A DNA stretch of 64,000 bases. Origin: Colwellia psychrerythraea (GTDB taxonomy: Bacteria; Pseudomonadota; Gammaproteobacteria; Enterobacterales; Alteromonadaceae). Shown piece after piece: positions 28,207 to 35,632 of this stretch. Numbering within the stretch: the first letter of the stretch is position 1; every line of letters begins with the position of its first letter. The notes beneath the pieces were generated by a model, which was not told the DNA's origin, made no database searches, and saw only the letters and a program-made list of their open reading frames with translations. Location of the stretch: NCBI GenBank assembly GCA_002163005.1, contig MAAF01000056.1:85177-149176 (forward strand). Direction: 5' to 3'. The translations under genes and the position numbers were made by a program.

Positions 28207-28773
28207 ATGGAGAATCGCACTAAGTCATTTATTTATGCGGCTATCATCGGCTTAATTATTGTTGCCATCTTTTTAGGTTTCTTATCAAGTATGGCGAACC
28301 CCATTTCTTGGATCCTCATTGCAGTATTATTGCTCATTCCTGTTCTTTACAAGAAAAAGTCTAATCCAAAGCAAGTACAATGGCGTGAAGAGTACAGCGT
28401 TGGTATCGCACACATAGATGATGATCATAAAAAACTAATCAGTTTATTAAATAATTTCAGTATCGCTTATGACTACGCCATGAGTGAGTCTTTTGAAAAA
28501 GAAGCATTGAACGAATTAATTAGCTATACCAAGTATCATTTTGAGCGTGAAGAAAAGATGATGGAAGATAATGACTACCCTGATTTAATCGCTCATAAAG
28601 CGCAGCATAAAGTGATGATTGAGCAAGTTGAAAAATTTGTACAATTATACAATGATAAAGGCCATGATGCGCTTGAGGAAATTGCTAGTTTCTTAACTGA
28701 TTGGTTGATAAACCATATCAATGGCACCGACAAACAATATTCAGAACACCTACATAGTAAAGGTATTTACTAA
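28207..28773 (+). CDS. membrane-anchored bacteriohemerythrin
   Basis: The 188-aa protein has two N-terminal membrane helices (about 8-28 and 33-49) and a C-terminal hemerythrin domain with the complete di-iron ligand set: H74 (DDDH), H111 and E115 (HFEREE), H130 and H134 (HKAQH), H170 and D175 (HINGTD). Bacteriohemerythrins bind O2 at a di-iron centre and some react with NO. The domain is predicted on the cytoplasmic side. Its place opposite nirS with FNR/DNR boxes suggests oxygen or NO handling during denitrification, which is inference. A close paralogue lies at 40665-41243. Confidence 0.88.
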   Translation: MENRTKSFIYAAIIGLIIVAIFLGFLSSMANPISWILIAVLLLIPVLYKKKSNPKQVQWREEYSVGIAHIDDDHKKLISLLNNFSIAYDYAMSESFEKEALNELISYTKYHFEREEKMMEDNDYPDLIAHKAQHKVMIEQVEKFVQLYNDKGHDALEEIASFLTDWLINHINGTDKQYSEHLHSKGIY

Positions 28774-28797
28774 CACATATCTTTTACAGACAAAAAC

Positions 28798-28828
28798 AAA
28801 AAGAGCTTCCTATGAGCTCTTTTTTTTG
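28798..28828 (+). terminator. terminator after the first hemerythrin gene
   Basis: An AGAGCT/AGCTCT stem extended by A-T pairs (28799-28807 with 28815-28823), 7-base loop, is followed by an uninterrupted T run. Confidence 0.8.
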
Positions 28829-28879
28829 GTGAACGGTAAATCGCCTGAATTAGCAAAAATCAGTCTAAATTCGAATAAA

Positions 28880-28893
28880 ATGATTTAAATCAA
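28880..28893 (+). promoter_or_regulatory. FNR/DNR-type box ahead of the nirC operon
   Basis: ATGAT-TTAA-ATCAA is a near-perfect palindrome matching the consensus at 9 of 10 positions. It is about 105 bases before the nirC ATG and just after the preceding terminator, so it probably drives the haem d1 synthesis operon. Confidence 0.72.
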
Positions 28894-28995
28894 AAAAGCC
28901 CCCGCTCTTCCTCATCAAAGTATGATCTTTGACAAAAAACTAATCCCCTAGGCGTTATAAGGTTAAGCCAACTTAAAAAGCATAGTGGAAATAAA

Positions 28996-29367
28996 ATGAG
29001 TCCTATAAAAATCACCTTAAGCGGTTTAGCTATCGCTACTCATTTATTAAGCCTTAGCTTTGTTACAGCTGCTGTTGCAGCAAACGATGTCACCAGCAAA
29101 GAAGCATTATCACAAGCACGTAAAGATCAACTTACCCACATCGTTAAACAAGACTGTGGTTCTTGCCATGGCATGACCTTAAAAGGTGGCTTAGGGCCGG
29201 CTTTGTTACCGGAAAACCTTGAAGGTAAATCGGTACTGTTTTTACAACATACCATTTTATATGGCCGAACTGGCACCGCAATGCCGCCATGGAAACCGCT
29301 ATTAACCGAACAAGAAGCCTTGTGGATTTCTCAACAATTAAAAGCGGGAAAAATAGCAGACCAGTAA
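28996..29367 (+). CDS. nirC: cytochrome c55X
   Basis: The 123-aa protein has a signal peptide (cut near AVAAN) and one c-type haem site, C54-C57-H58. It then has the GLGPALLPENLEGK and GRTGTAMPPWKPLL segments typical of NirC; the Met in AMPPW is the likely sixth haem ligand. NirC is a small periplasmic monohaem cytochrome thought to pass electrons during haem d1 synthesis or to NirS. It leads the plus-strand nir genes, 89 bases before nirF. The match of its LGPALLPENL block to the NirN haem domain downstream suggests common origin. Confidence 0.88.
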   Translation: MSPIKITLSGLAIATHLLSLSFVTAAVAANDVTSKEALSQARKDQLTHIVKQDCGSCHGMTLKGGLGPALLPENLEGKSVLFLQHTILYGRTGTAMPPWKPLLTEQEALWISQQLKAGKIADQ

Positions 29368-29455
29368 ATCAAACAGCCAAGACTAAAACAGAATATTTAC
29401 CAAACATAACAGCAAAGACTATTAGCAATAATAAAGCACCATGAAAGGATAACTG

Positions 29456-30721
29456 ATGAACACACCCTTATTAAAACTAGCGAGCGTGGCAATACTATCT
29501 AGCGTGATTGCCGCTTGCGCGAGTCAAACGTCTAATGAAATAACCCAAACACCGATCCGCGCCACTGGAGACATGGGTGTTGTTATCGAACGCGCCACTG
29601 GCCAAGTGCAAATTGTTAACCATACTCATCAGGAAGTATTAGCCGAAATTGATGGCTTAGGTGATTTATCTCACGCTTCCATTGTTTATTCACGTGACCA
29701 ACGCTACGCCTATGTTTTTGGCCGTGATGGCGGGTTAACTAAAATTGATATTCTTAAAGATAAAATAGCTAAACGCGTATTACAGTCAGGCAACAGTATT
29801 GGTGGCGCCATTAGCCAAGATGGTAAATTAGTTGCCGTTTCAAACTACACACCTGGTGGCGTAAAAGTATTTAACAGTGAAACCCTTGAATTAGTCGCCA
29901 CAATCGACAGCTCTATTTTAACGACTAAACCAAAAAATAAAGATGGCAGCCCAGTGCGCTCTAAAGTCGTTGGCTTGGTCGACGCACCAAACAACAAGTT
30001 TGTCTTTAGCTTATTTGATAGCCATGAAATTTGGATTGCCGACTTCTCAACTATTGGGCAAGACAAAACGCCTACAGCTGTAGCTAAAGCTATACCTAAA
30101 ATAACCAAGTTTACTGATATTGGTCTATTCCCTTATGACGCCTTAATCAGCCCTGATGGTCGCTACTATATTGCGGGTTTATTTGGTGAAGACGGCATGG
30201 CGCTCGTTGATTTATGGCATATAGAAAAAGGTGTGAAACGTATTTTACCTAATTACGGTAAAGGACAGAAAAAATTACCCGTGTATAAAATGCCACACTT
30301 AGAAGGCTGGGCAATTGCTGGCGATTACGCTTTTATGCCTGCAGTGGGTCAACATGAAGTCTTAGTAGTAAATACTAAAACATGGGAACAAGTAACATCA
30401 ATCCCTGCGCATAGCCAACCAATATTTGTCATGGCGCAGCCCGATAATCGACAAATATGGGTTAACTTTGCTCATCCTGACAACAATACCATTCAGGTAT
30501 TTAATACCGAAACGTTTGAGTTAGTAAAAACCTTAACGCCAGGACCTGCTGTTTTACACATGGAGTTTACCCCGCGTGGCGAACACGTATGGATGTCAGT
30601 ACGCGACAGCAATGAAATTCAAATATACGACACAAAAACACAAACATTACAAAAAACACTTAAATCATCAAGCCCGAGCGGTATTTTCTTCACCAATCGC
30701 GCACACCAAATAGGCTTGTAA
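29456..30721 (+). CDS. nirF: haem d1 biosynthesis lipoprotein NirF
   Basis: The 421-aa protein has a lipoprotein signal with cysteine at position 21 (VIAAC) and then a d1-type beta-propeller without a c-haem domain. It ends in a VLHMEFTPRGEHVWMSVRDS segment shared with NirS and NirN. NirF is needed late in haem d1 synthesis at the periplasmic face and binds the d1 precursor. The next gene starts two bases after its stop, so the two are coupled. Similar lipid anchoring is known for Pseudomonas NirF. Confidence 0.92.
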   Translation: MNTPLLKLASVAILSSVIAACASQTSNEITQTPIRATGDMGVVIERATGQVQIVNHTHQEVLAEIDGLGDLSHASIVYSRDQRYAYVFGRDGGLTKIDILKDKIAKRVLQSGNSIGGAISQDGKLVAVSNYTPGGVKVFNSETLELVATIDSSILTTKPKNKDGSPVRSKVVGLVDAPNNKFVFSLFDSHEIWIADFSTIGQDKTPTAVAKAIPKITKFTDIGLFPYDALISPDGRYYIAGLFGEDGMALVDLWHIEKGVKRILPNYGKGQKKLPVYKMPHLEGWAIAGDYAFMPAVGQHEVLVVNTKTWEQVTSIPAHSQPIFVMAQPDNRQIWVNFAHPDNNTIQVFNTETFELVKTLTPGPAVLHMEFTPRGEHVWMSVRDSNEIQIYDTKTQTLQKTLKSSSPSGIFFTNRAHQIGL

Positions 30722-30723
30722 CT

Positions 30724-31881
30724 ATGACTAAAAGCATGACTAAAGACACCGCTATTATTTCACAACTACAGCAAGACATTATTAATAATAGCCAAAAGGG
30801 TTTTCCCCTTACCAGCCAGCCTTATAAAACAATTGCTGAGCAACTGGCACACGTTAATATCGTCACTAATGAACTGGAAGTATTTCAAGCCATTGATGAT
30901 CTCAACAGCCAAGAAGTGTTATCACGTGTTGGGCCTGTATTTGATCATAAAAAAGCAGGCGCCAGCACATTAGCCGCACTTGCAGTGCCAGCAAAAGATT
31001 TAGATAAAGTTGCCGGTATTGTTAACCAATTTGACCAAGTGAATCATAACTACGGCAGAGAGCATACTTATAATTTATGGTTTGTGATCACGGCCAGCGA
31101 TATGGTGGCACTAAAGAATACAATAATAAACATTGAGTTACTCACAGGTTTACCTGTTTTAGTCTTGCCAATGGAAGCTTCATATCATATTGATTTAGCG
31201 TTTAGTATTAACGTTACCGGTGTAGAGAGTCCCTTTTATAAACATGAAAGTAAAACACTATCCCAGCCAATTACGGATAATAACAGTGACACCATCTGCC
31301 TAAGCGAGATTGAAAAAAGAGCCCTGCGAGGCGCCATTGAAAAAGGCCTGCCAACACACTTATTTCCTTATCAAGTTATTGCCGATCAACTCGCATTAAC
31401 AGAGCAACAAGTGCTGGTGCAAATTGCCAATTGGCAAGAAGATGGTTTGATCCGCCGCTTTGGTTTAGTCATTAAGCATAGAAAACTAGGATATGACGCC
31501 AATGCCATGGTTGTTTGGAGTATTCCAAATGACGACATGGATGCCGTTGCACAGAAATTAGCAAAGTGTGCCCCTGTTTCATTGTGTTATCAGCGTCCTC
31601 GCCGCTTACCTGATTGGCCTTATAACTTATTCTGCATGATACATGGTACGGATAGAACTTTAGTCTTACAGCAAATAAGTCAAATTACAGAACAGCTTGG
31701 TCTTGAGTCGATCGAAAAAGATGTGCTGTTTAGCTTTAAAGCTTATAAACAACACGGTGCTCGTTACTGCAAGGCAAAGAGCTGTAAAACAAAGAACGTT
31801 AAAACAAAAACCAGCAAGATAAACGCCGGTAATACCGAAAATAACAACGACATTAAAAAACAAGGACAAGCCCATGGATAA
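30724..31881 (+). CDS. nirDL: sirohaem decarboxylase fusion subunit (NirDL type)
   Basis: The 385-aa protein is two Lrp/AsnC-like halves in tandem. Residues 20-180 carry the RVGPVFDHKKAG-HNYGREHTYNLWFV pattern (the L/G-like type). Residues 200-345 carry RRFGLVIKHRKLGYDANAMVVW and QRPRRLPDWPYNLFCMIHG (the D/H-like type), and a Lys/Asn-rich tail follows. NirD, L, G and H form the decarboxylase that turns sirohaem into 12,18-didecarboxysirohaem for haem d1. Fused NirD-L proteins are known from other denitrifiers. The stop overlaps nirG by 8 bases. Confidence 0.88.
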   Translation: MTKSMTKDTAIISQLQQDIINNSQKGFPLTSQPYKTIAEQLAHVNIVTNELEVFQAIDDLNSQEVLSRVGPVFDHKKAGASTLAALAVPAKDLDKVAGIVNQFDQVNHNYGREHTYNLWFVITASDMVALKNTIINIELLTGLPVLVLPMEASYHIDLAFSINVTGVESPFYKHESKTLSQPITDNNSDTICLSEIEKRALRGAIEKGLPTHLFPYQVIADQLALTEQQVLVQIANWQEDGLIRRFGLVIKHRKLGYDANAMVVWSIPNDDMDAVAQKLAKCAPVSLCYQRPRRLPDWPYNLFCMIHGTDRTLVLQQISQITEQLGLESIEKDVLFSFKAYKQHGARYCKAKSCKTKNVKTKTSKINAGNTENNNDIKKQGQAHG

Positions 31882-32410
31882 CAGCAGCAGTCCACTTAAA
31901 ACACAGAGCACAGCTAATATCAAAAGTAACAGCATAAGCAAAAGCCGAAAATGCCAAACCGTTGAGCTTTCTGCGCTAGAAAAACAATTAATCAACCTAC
32001 TACAGCATGGCCTACCTGTTTGTGAACGCCCTTTTGCACAAATTGCCGAAGAAATATCAAGCACCGAACAAGCCGTAATTGAAAGCTTAACTAAATTACG
32101 CAGTGAAAAAGTACTGACCCGCTTTGGCCCCATGTTTGATGCAGCGAGTTTAGGCGGCGCTTTTACCCTAGCCGCTTTATCAGTACCCGAAGCCGATTTT
32201 GACTTTGTCACCGAGCAAGTAAATAGCTTTGAACAAATTGCCCATAACTACCGCCGAGATCATGATTTTAATATGTGGTTTGTTATCGCCACTGAATCAA
32301 CTGAAGAAATTGAGCAAGTAGTACAAGCCATTGAAAGTAAAACAGGGTTGAAGGTACTTAACGTACCAAAATTAAAAGAGTTCTATGTGAGTTTATACCT
32401 ACCGGTATAG
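31874..32410 (+). CDS. nirG: sirohaem decarboxylase subunit, NirG type
   Basis: The 178-aa protein has an Lrp-like helix-turn-helix part (residues 35-85) followed by an AsnC-type domain with TRFGPMFDAASLGG and NYRRDHDFNMWFVI. It resembles the first half of the upstream fusion more than the second, making it the L/G-like partner. A Ser/Lys-rich N-terminal extension of about 30 residues is not conserved. It is a subunit of the decarboxylase described for nirDL; assignment as G rather than L rests on gene order. Confidence 0.82.
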   Translation: MDNSSSPLKTQSTANIKSNSISKSRKCQTVELSALEKQLINLLQHGLPVCERPFAQIAEEISSTEQAVIESLTKLRSEKVLTRFGPMFDAASLGGAFTLAALSVPEADFDFVTEQVNSFEQIAHNYRRDHDFNMWFVIATESTEEIEQVVQAIESKTGLKVLNVPKLKEFYVSLYLPV

Positions 32411-32477
32411 CTATTCATTTATACAAATAGCTTGTTAATCACTGAGTCAAAACGCCACATACAAAAGAGTTTACATT

Positions 32478-33059
32478 ATGTCTACAATCACTCAAGAACA
32501 CGACAAAGCATTTCAGCAAGAAAATAACACCTTTTCACAAGAAAAACTTAGCGATCAAGAAAGACAATACATTTTATTAACCCAAAATGGTTTACCTATT
32601 ATTCAGAAGCCTTATCACGCCATTGCAGATCAAATGAACATTAGTGTTGAACAAGTGCTCGACCTAACCAAAAGCATGCAAGATCGCGGCATTATCAGAC
32701 GCATTGCCGCTGTACCTAATCACTATAAACTGGGTTATCAATTTAACGGCATGACCGTATGGGATATTGATGATGAACAAGCTGAAAAGTTTGGCGATGC
32801 TGTTGGTCGGTTACCTTTTGTTAGCCATTGTTATTTAAGACCACGCTTTTTACCCGAGTGGAATTACAATTTATTCGCCATGGTGCATGGAAAAACAGAA
32901 GAATCAATAGCTAAGTATCGGGGTCAGATCAAAGAATTGTTAAAAGAGGTCTTGGTCACCCGCAACCATGATTCAAGTCAAAACATTATTACCAAAAGTA
33001 ATGATATGTTAACCAGCACAGCAATACTGAAAAAAACAGGTTTGCGATTAAAAAAGTAA
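32478..33059 (+). CDS. nirH: sirohaem decarboxylase subunit, NirH type
   Basis: The 193-aa protein has the D/H-like pattern RRIAAVPNHYKLGYQFNGMTVWDI with a conserved His, and LRPRFLPEWNYNLFAMVHGK, matching the second half of the fusion. A short Gln-rich N-terminal extension precedes the HTH part. It completes a D-L-G-H set, so all four subunit types are present in three genes. It begins 67 bases after nirG and is followed closely by nirJ. Confidence 0.84.
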   Translation: MSTITQEHDKAFQQENNTFSQEKLSDQERQYILLTQNGLPIIQKPYHAIADQMNISVEQVLDLTKSMQDRGIIRRIAAVPNHYKLGYQFNGMTVWDIDDEQAEKFGDAVGRLPFVSHCYLRPRFLPEWNYNLFAMVHGKTEESIAKYRGQIKELLKEVLVTRNHDSSQNIITKSNDMLTSTAILKKTGLRLKK

Positions 33060-33100
33060 AATCGCACCGAGAGCAACGCCCTAGGGCAAGGTATAAGATT

Positions 33101-34333
33101 ATGTTTAGAATTTCACAGTTATTAAAAACACTTCATGATGACATGGCTGAACTTAAGCCAGTAAAAGCGGCAAGAAAAATGCCTGGTCCTGTGGTTATCT
33201 GGAACCTCATTCGCCGTTGTAACTTACGCTGCAAACATTGTTATGCCACCTCTCTAGATATTGATTTTAAAGATGAGTTATCAACCGAGCAAGTTAAAGC
33301 CACTATCGATGATTTAAAAATTGCTCACGTACCTGTGTTAATTCTTTCAGGTGGTGAACCTTTAATGCGCCCTGATATCTATGAAATTACCGCTTACGCC
33401 AAAGAAAAAGGCTTTTACGTTGCCCTGTCAACGAATGGCACGTTAATTGACGAGTCCAATATCGCCCAAATAAAAGCGTCAGATTATCAATATGTTGGTA
33501 TTAGTATCGATGGCTTAGAAGAGTTCCACGATGAATTCCGTCGCCAAAAAGGCAGCTTTAAAACCTCAATGCACGCCATTAAGTTATGTAAAGAGGCGGG
33601 AATAAAAATCGGCATGCGCCTTTGTTTAACTAAAGACAACAACAAAGACCTACCCGCAATGCTCGATTTAATGGAAGAAAATAAAGTTGATAAATTCTAT
33701 TTATCTCACTTAAATTACTCGGGTCGCGGTAAACGCAGCGCTGAAAATGACGCTATGTTTAAAATGACCAAAGATGCCATGGAATTATTATTTGAACGCG
33801 CATGGTCACATATCAGCCAAGGCATAGAAACCGACTTTGTGACCGGCAATAACGATGCCGATGGACCTTTCTTATTAAAATGGGCCACCAAACAATTTGG
33901 CGAAAGTCACCCTGAATGTATTGCCAATTTAAAACAACGTTTAATCAATTGGGGCGGTAATGCCAGTGGCGTTAATGTCGCCAATATCGATAATACCGGC
34001 ACCATTCACCCTGATACCTATTGGTGGAATCACCCCATAGGTAACGTAAAAACTGAAAAATTCTCTGACGTGTGGAAAAACACCCAAGACCCATTAATGC
34101 TTGGTTTTAGAGAAAGCCCTCGTCCCGTAAAAGGTCGTTGCGGCGAATGTGACTATTTAAATATTTGTGGTGGCAATACCCGAACGCGTGCTTTCGCACA
34201 ATCTGGCGATGCTTGGGCTGAAGATCCTGGCTGTTACTTAGATGACAGTGAAATAGGTTATACCGCACCGCCAGCAAAATTTGCCGACGAGTTAGCCAAT
34301 ACAGACAATCCAATTCAATTTGTGGAAGTCTAA
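33101..34333 (+). CDS. nirJ: radical SAM haem d1 biosynthesis protein
   Basis: NirJ replaces propionate side chains of didecarboxysirohaem with oxo groups. The 410-aa protein has the radical SAM CX3CX2C motif at C40, C44 and C47 (RRCNLRCKHCY), an SGGEPLMRPDI segment, and a C-terminal SPASM-like cluster region (GRCGECDYLNICGGN) for a second iron-sulfur centre. Length is normal. It follows nirH by 41 bases. Confidence 0.93.
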   Translation: MFRISQLLKTLHDDMAELKPVKAARKMPGPVVIWNLIRRCNLRCKHCYATSLDIDFKDELSTEQVKATIDDLKIAHVPVLILSGGEPLMRPDIYEITAYAKEKGFYVALSTNGTLIDESNIAQIKASDYQYVGISIDGLEEFHDEFRRQKGSFKTSMHAIKLCKEAGIKIGMRLCLTKDNNKDLPAMLDLMEENKVDKFYLSHLNYSGRGKRSAENDAMFKMTKDAMELLFERAWSHISQGIETDFVTGNNDADGPFLLKWATKQFGESHPECIANLKQRLINWGGNASGVNVANIDNTGTIHPDTYWWNHPIGNVKTEKFSDVWKNTQDPLMLGFRESPRPVKGRCGECDYLNICGGNTRTRAFAQSGDAWAEDPGCYLDDSEIGYTAPPAKFADELANTDNPIQFVEV

Positions 34334-34369
34334 CCGTAATAAATAAACTAATTTTTAAAGGACTTTTAG

Positions 34370-34408
34370 CGACACGAAACTAACGAGTTCTTAACGACAC
34401 GAAACTAA
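34370..34408 (+). repeat. short direct repeat between nirJ and nirE
   Basis: The 14-base string CGACACGAAACTAA occurs at 34370-34383 and 34395-34408, a 25-base period. Only two copies are present. They fill part of the 128-base gap and could be a slippage duplication. Confidence 0.7.
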
Positions 34409-34461
34409 TTAAGCAACGGAGCCTGTCCTGAGAATGGGCTCAAATGCAATAAGGCGAGAGC

Positions 34462-35349
34462 ATGAATACAACATCACCGAAACAAGTAAACCAACCAAAC
34501 AGCCTAACCTCAGCAGATAATGATAAAATATTAGCAAGAGGAAAATCAGTATTAAAACAAGGCGAAGTTGCCTTAGTAGGCTCTGGCCCAGGTGATGCTG
34601 AATTACTGACTATTCGTGCCATGCGTTTTATAGAACAAGCTGAAATCGCGATTTACGACCGATTAGTAAGTGATGAAATATTAGCGCTGTTACCTGATAA
34701 TTGTGAACGATTTTACGTAGGTAAAGAGCAAGCGAAACATTGCGTACCGCAAGATAAAATTAACGAAATTTTAGTAGACGAAGCACGCTTAGGCAAAAGA
34801 GTATTGCGCCTAAAAGGTGGCGACCCATTCATATTTGGTCGTGGTGGTGAAGAAGCTGAATACATGCTAAAAAATGGTGTTAGCTGCCATATCTGCCCTG
34901 GAATAACCGCCGCTTCAGGCTGTACAACGTATGCAGGCATTCCATTAACACATCGCGGTGTTGCTCAAGGTTGTACATTCATTACTGGCCATATTCAAAA
35001 CAATGGTCAGCTTAACTTGCCATGGCAGAGTTTATGTAGCCCAACCCAAACAGTTGTGTTTTACATGGGTATTAATACCCTGCCTAAAATTGCAGAAAAA
35101 TTAGTAGAGCATGGCAGAGATATTAATACGCCAGCGGCATTAATTCGCAAAGGCACACAACCTGAACAAAAAACGTATCGCGGCACTATTGGTAACTTGG
35201 CTGAGCTTGTTGAAAAACACAACATTACCCCTCCAACACTTATCGTTATTGGTGATGTGGTAAATCAGCTAACTGAACAACAATTAAAAACACCTGGTTT
35301 TTTAGATGCAAATGACTATGTGCAATCAGTGTCTGAAAAAATAGCTTAA
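34462..35349 (+). CDS. nirE: uroporphyrinogen-III C-methyltransferase
   Basis: The enzyme methylates uroporphyrinogen III at C2 and C7 with S-adenosylmethionine to give precorrin-2, which leads to sirohaem and then haem d1. The 295-aa protein has GSGPGDAELLTIRA near residue 41, IYDRLVS, the LRLKGGDPFIFGRGGEE signature, and VCPGIT-type and TGH motifs of the SUMT family. It is single-domain, unlike CysG. Its place between nirJ and nirN argues for a dedicated d1 role (NirE). A 30-residue non-conserved N-terminal extension precedes the domain, so a later start is possible. Confidence 0.92.
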   Translation: MNTTSPKQVNQPNSLTSADNDKILARGKSVLKQGEVALVGSGPGDAELLTIRAMRFIEQAEIAIYDRLVSDEILALLPDNCERFYVGKEQAKHCVPQDKINEILVDEARLGKRVLRLKGGDPFIFGRGGEEAEYMLKNGVSCHICPGITAASGCTTYAGIPLTHRGVAQGCTFITGHIQNNGQLNLPWQSLCSPTQTVVFYMGINTLPKIAEKLVEHGRDINTPAALIRKGTQPEQKTYRGTIGNLAELVEKHNITPPTLIVIGDVVNQLTEQQLKTPGFLDANDYVQSVSEKIA

Positions 35350-35380
35350 GTAGCACTAACTATGCTGCCAGCTAGCAGTC

Positions 35381-35603
35381 GTCATCTCCGAAGTGTCTGA
35401 TCTGAACCTAGCATGGATGCTAGTTATTAGACAATTCAGGAGCAAATAGACTGTGCATATTATCTCCTGCGTCCATAGCTTGAAAAGCGGGATCCTCGAT
35501 TAAGACACTAGGAGGATGACAATCGGACAGCTTGGAAGATAGGTTAACTCTACCAGCCTTGCCGCCGTCATCTCCGAAGTGTTTGATCGGAGATGACAGC
35601 GGC
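35381..35603. repeat. REP-like array of three related hairpin units
   Basis: Three related units lie in the nirE-nirN spacer. Unit A (35381-35402) is a partial copy. Unit B (35491-35520) is in the opposite orientation with changed bases. Unit C (35567-35597) has a perfect 10-bp stem (GTCATCTCCG with CGGAGATGAC) extended by GCCGC/GCGGC to 35561-35603. Alternating orientation recalls enterobacterial BIME/REP elements. The rest of the 283-base spacer shows no gene. Confidence 0.65.
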
Positions 35604-35632
35604 TAAATATCAAGAAAACAAAAGGTTACCCC

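Noticed and set aside
31666-32211. A 181-codon open frame antisense to the nirDL/nirG junction
   Set aside because: It is a Leu/Ser-rich shadow of two genes with clear family motifs on the other strand, and has no motif or ribosome site of its own.
34370-34408. Possible CRISPR start
   Set aside because: Only two 14-base copies with an 11-base spacing, and no cas genes nearby.
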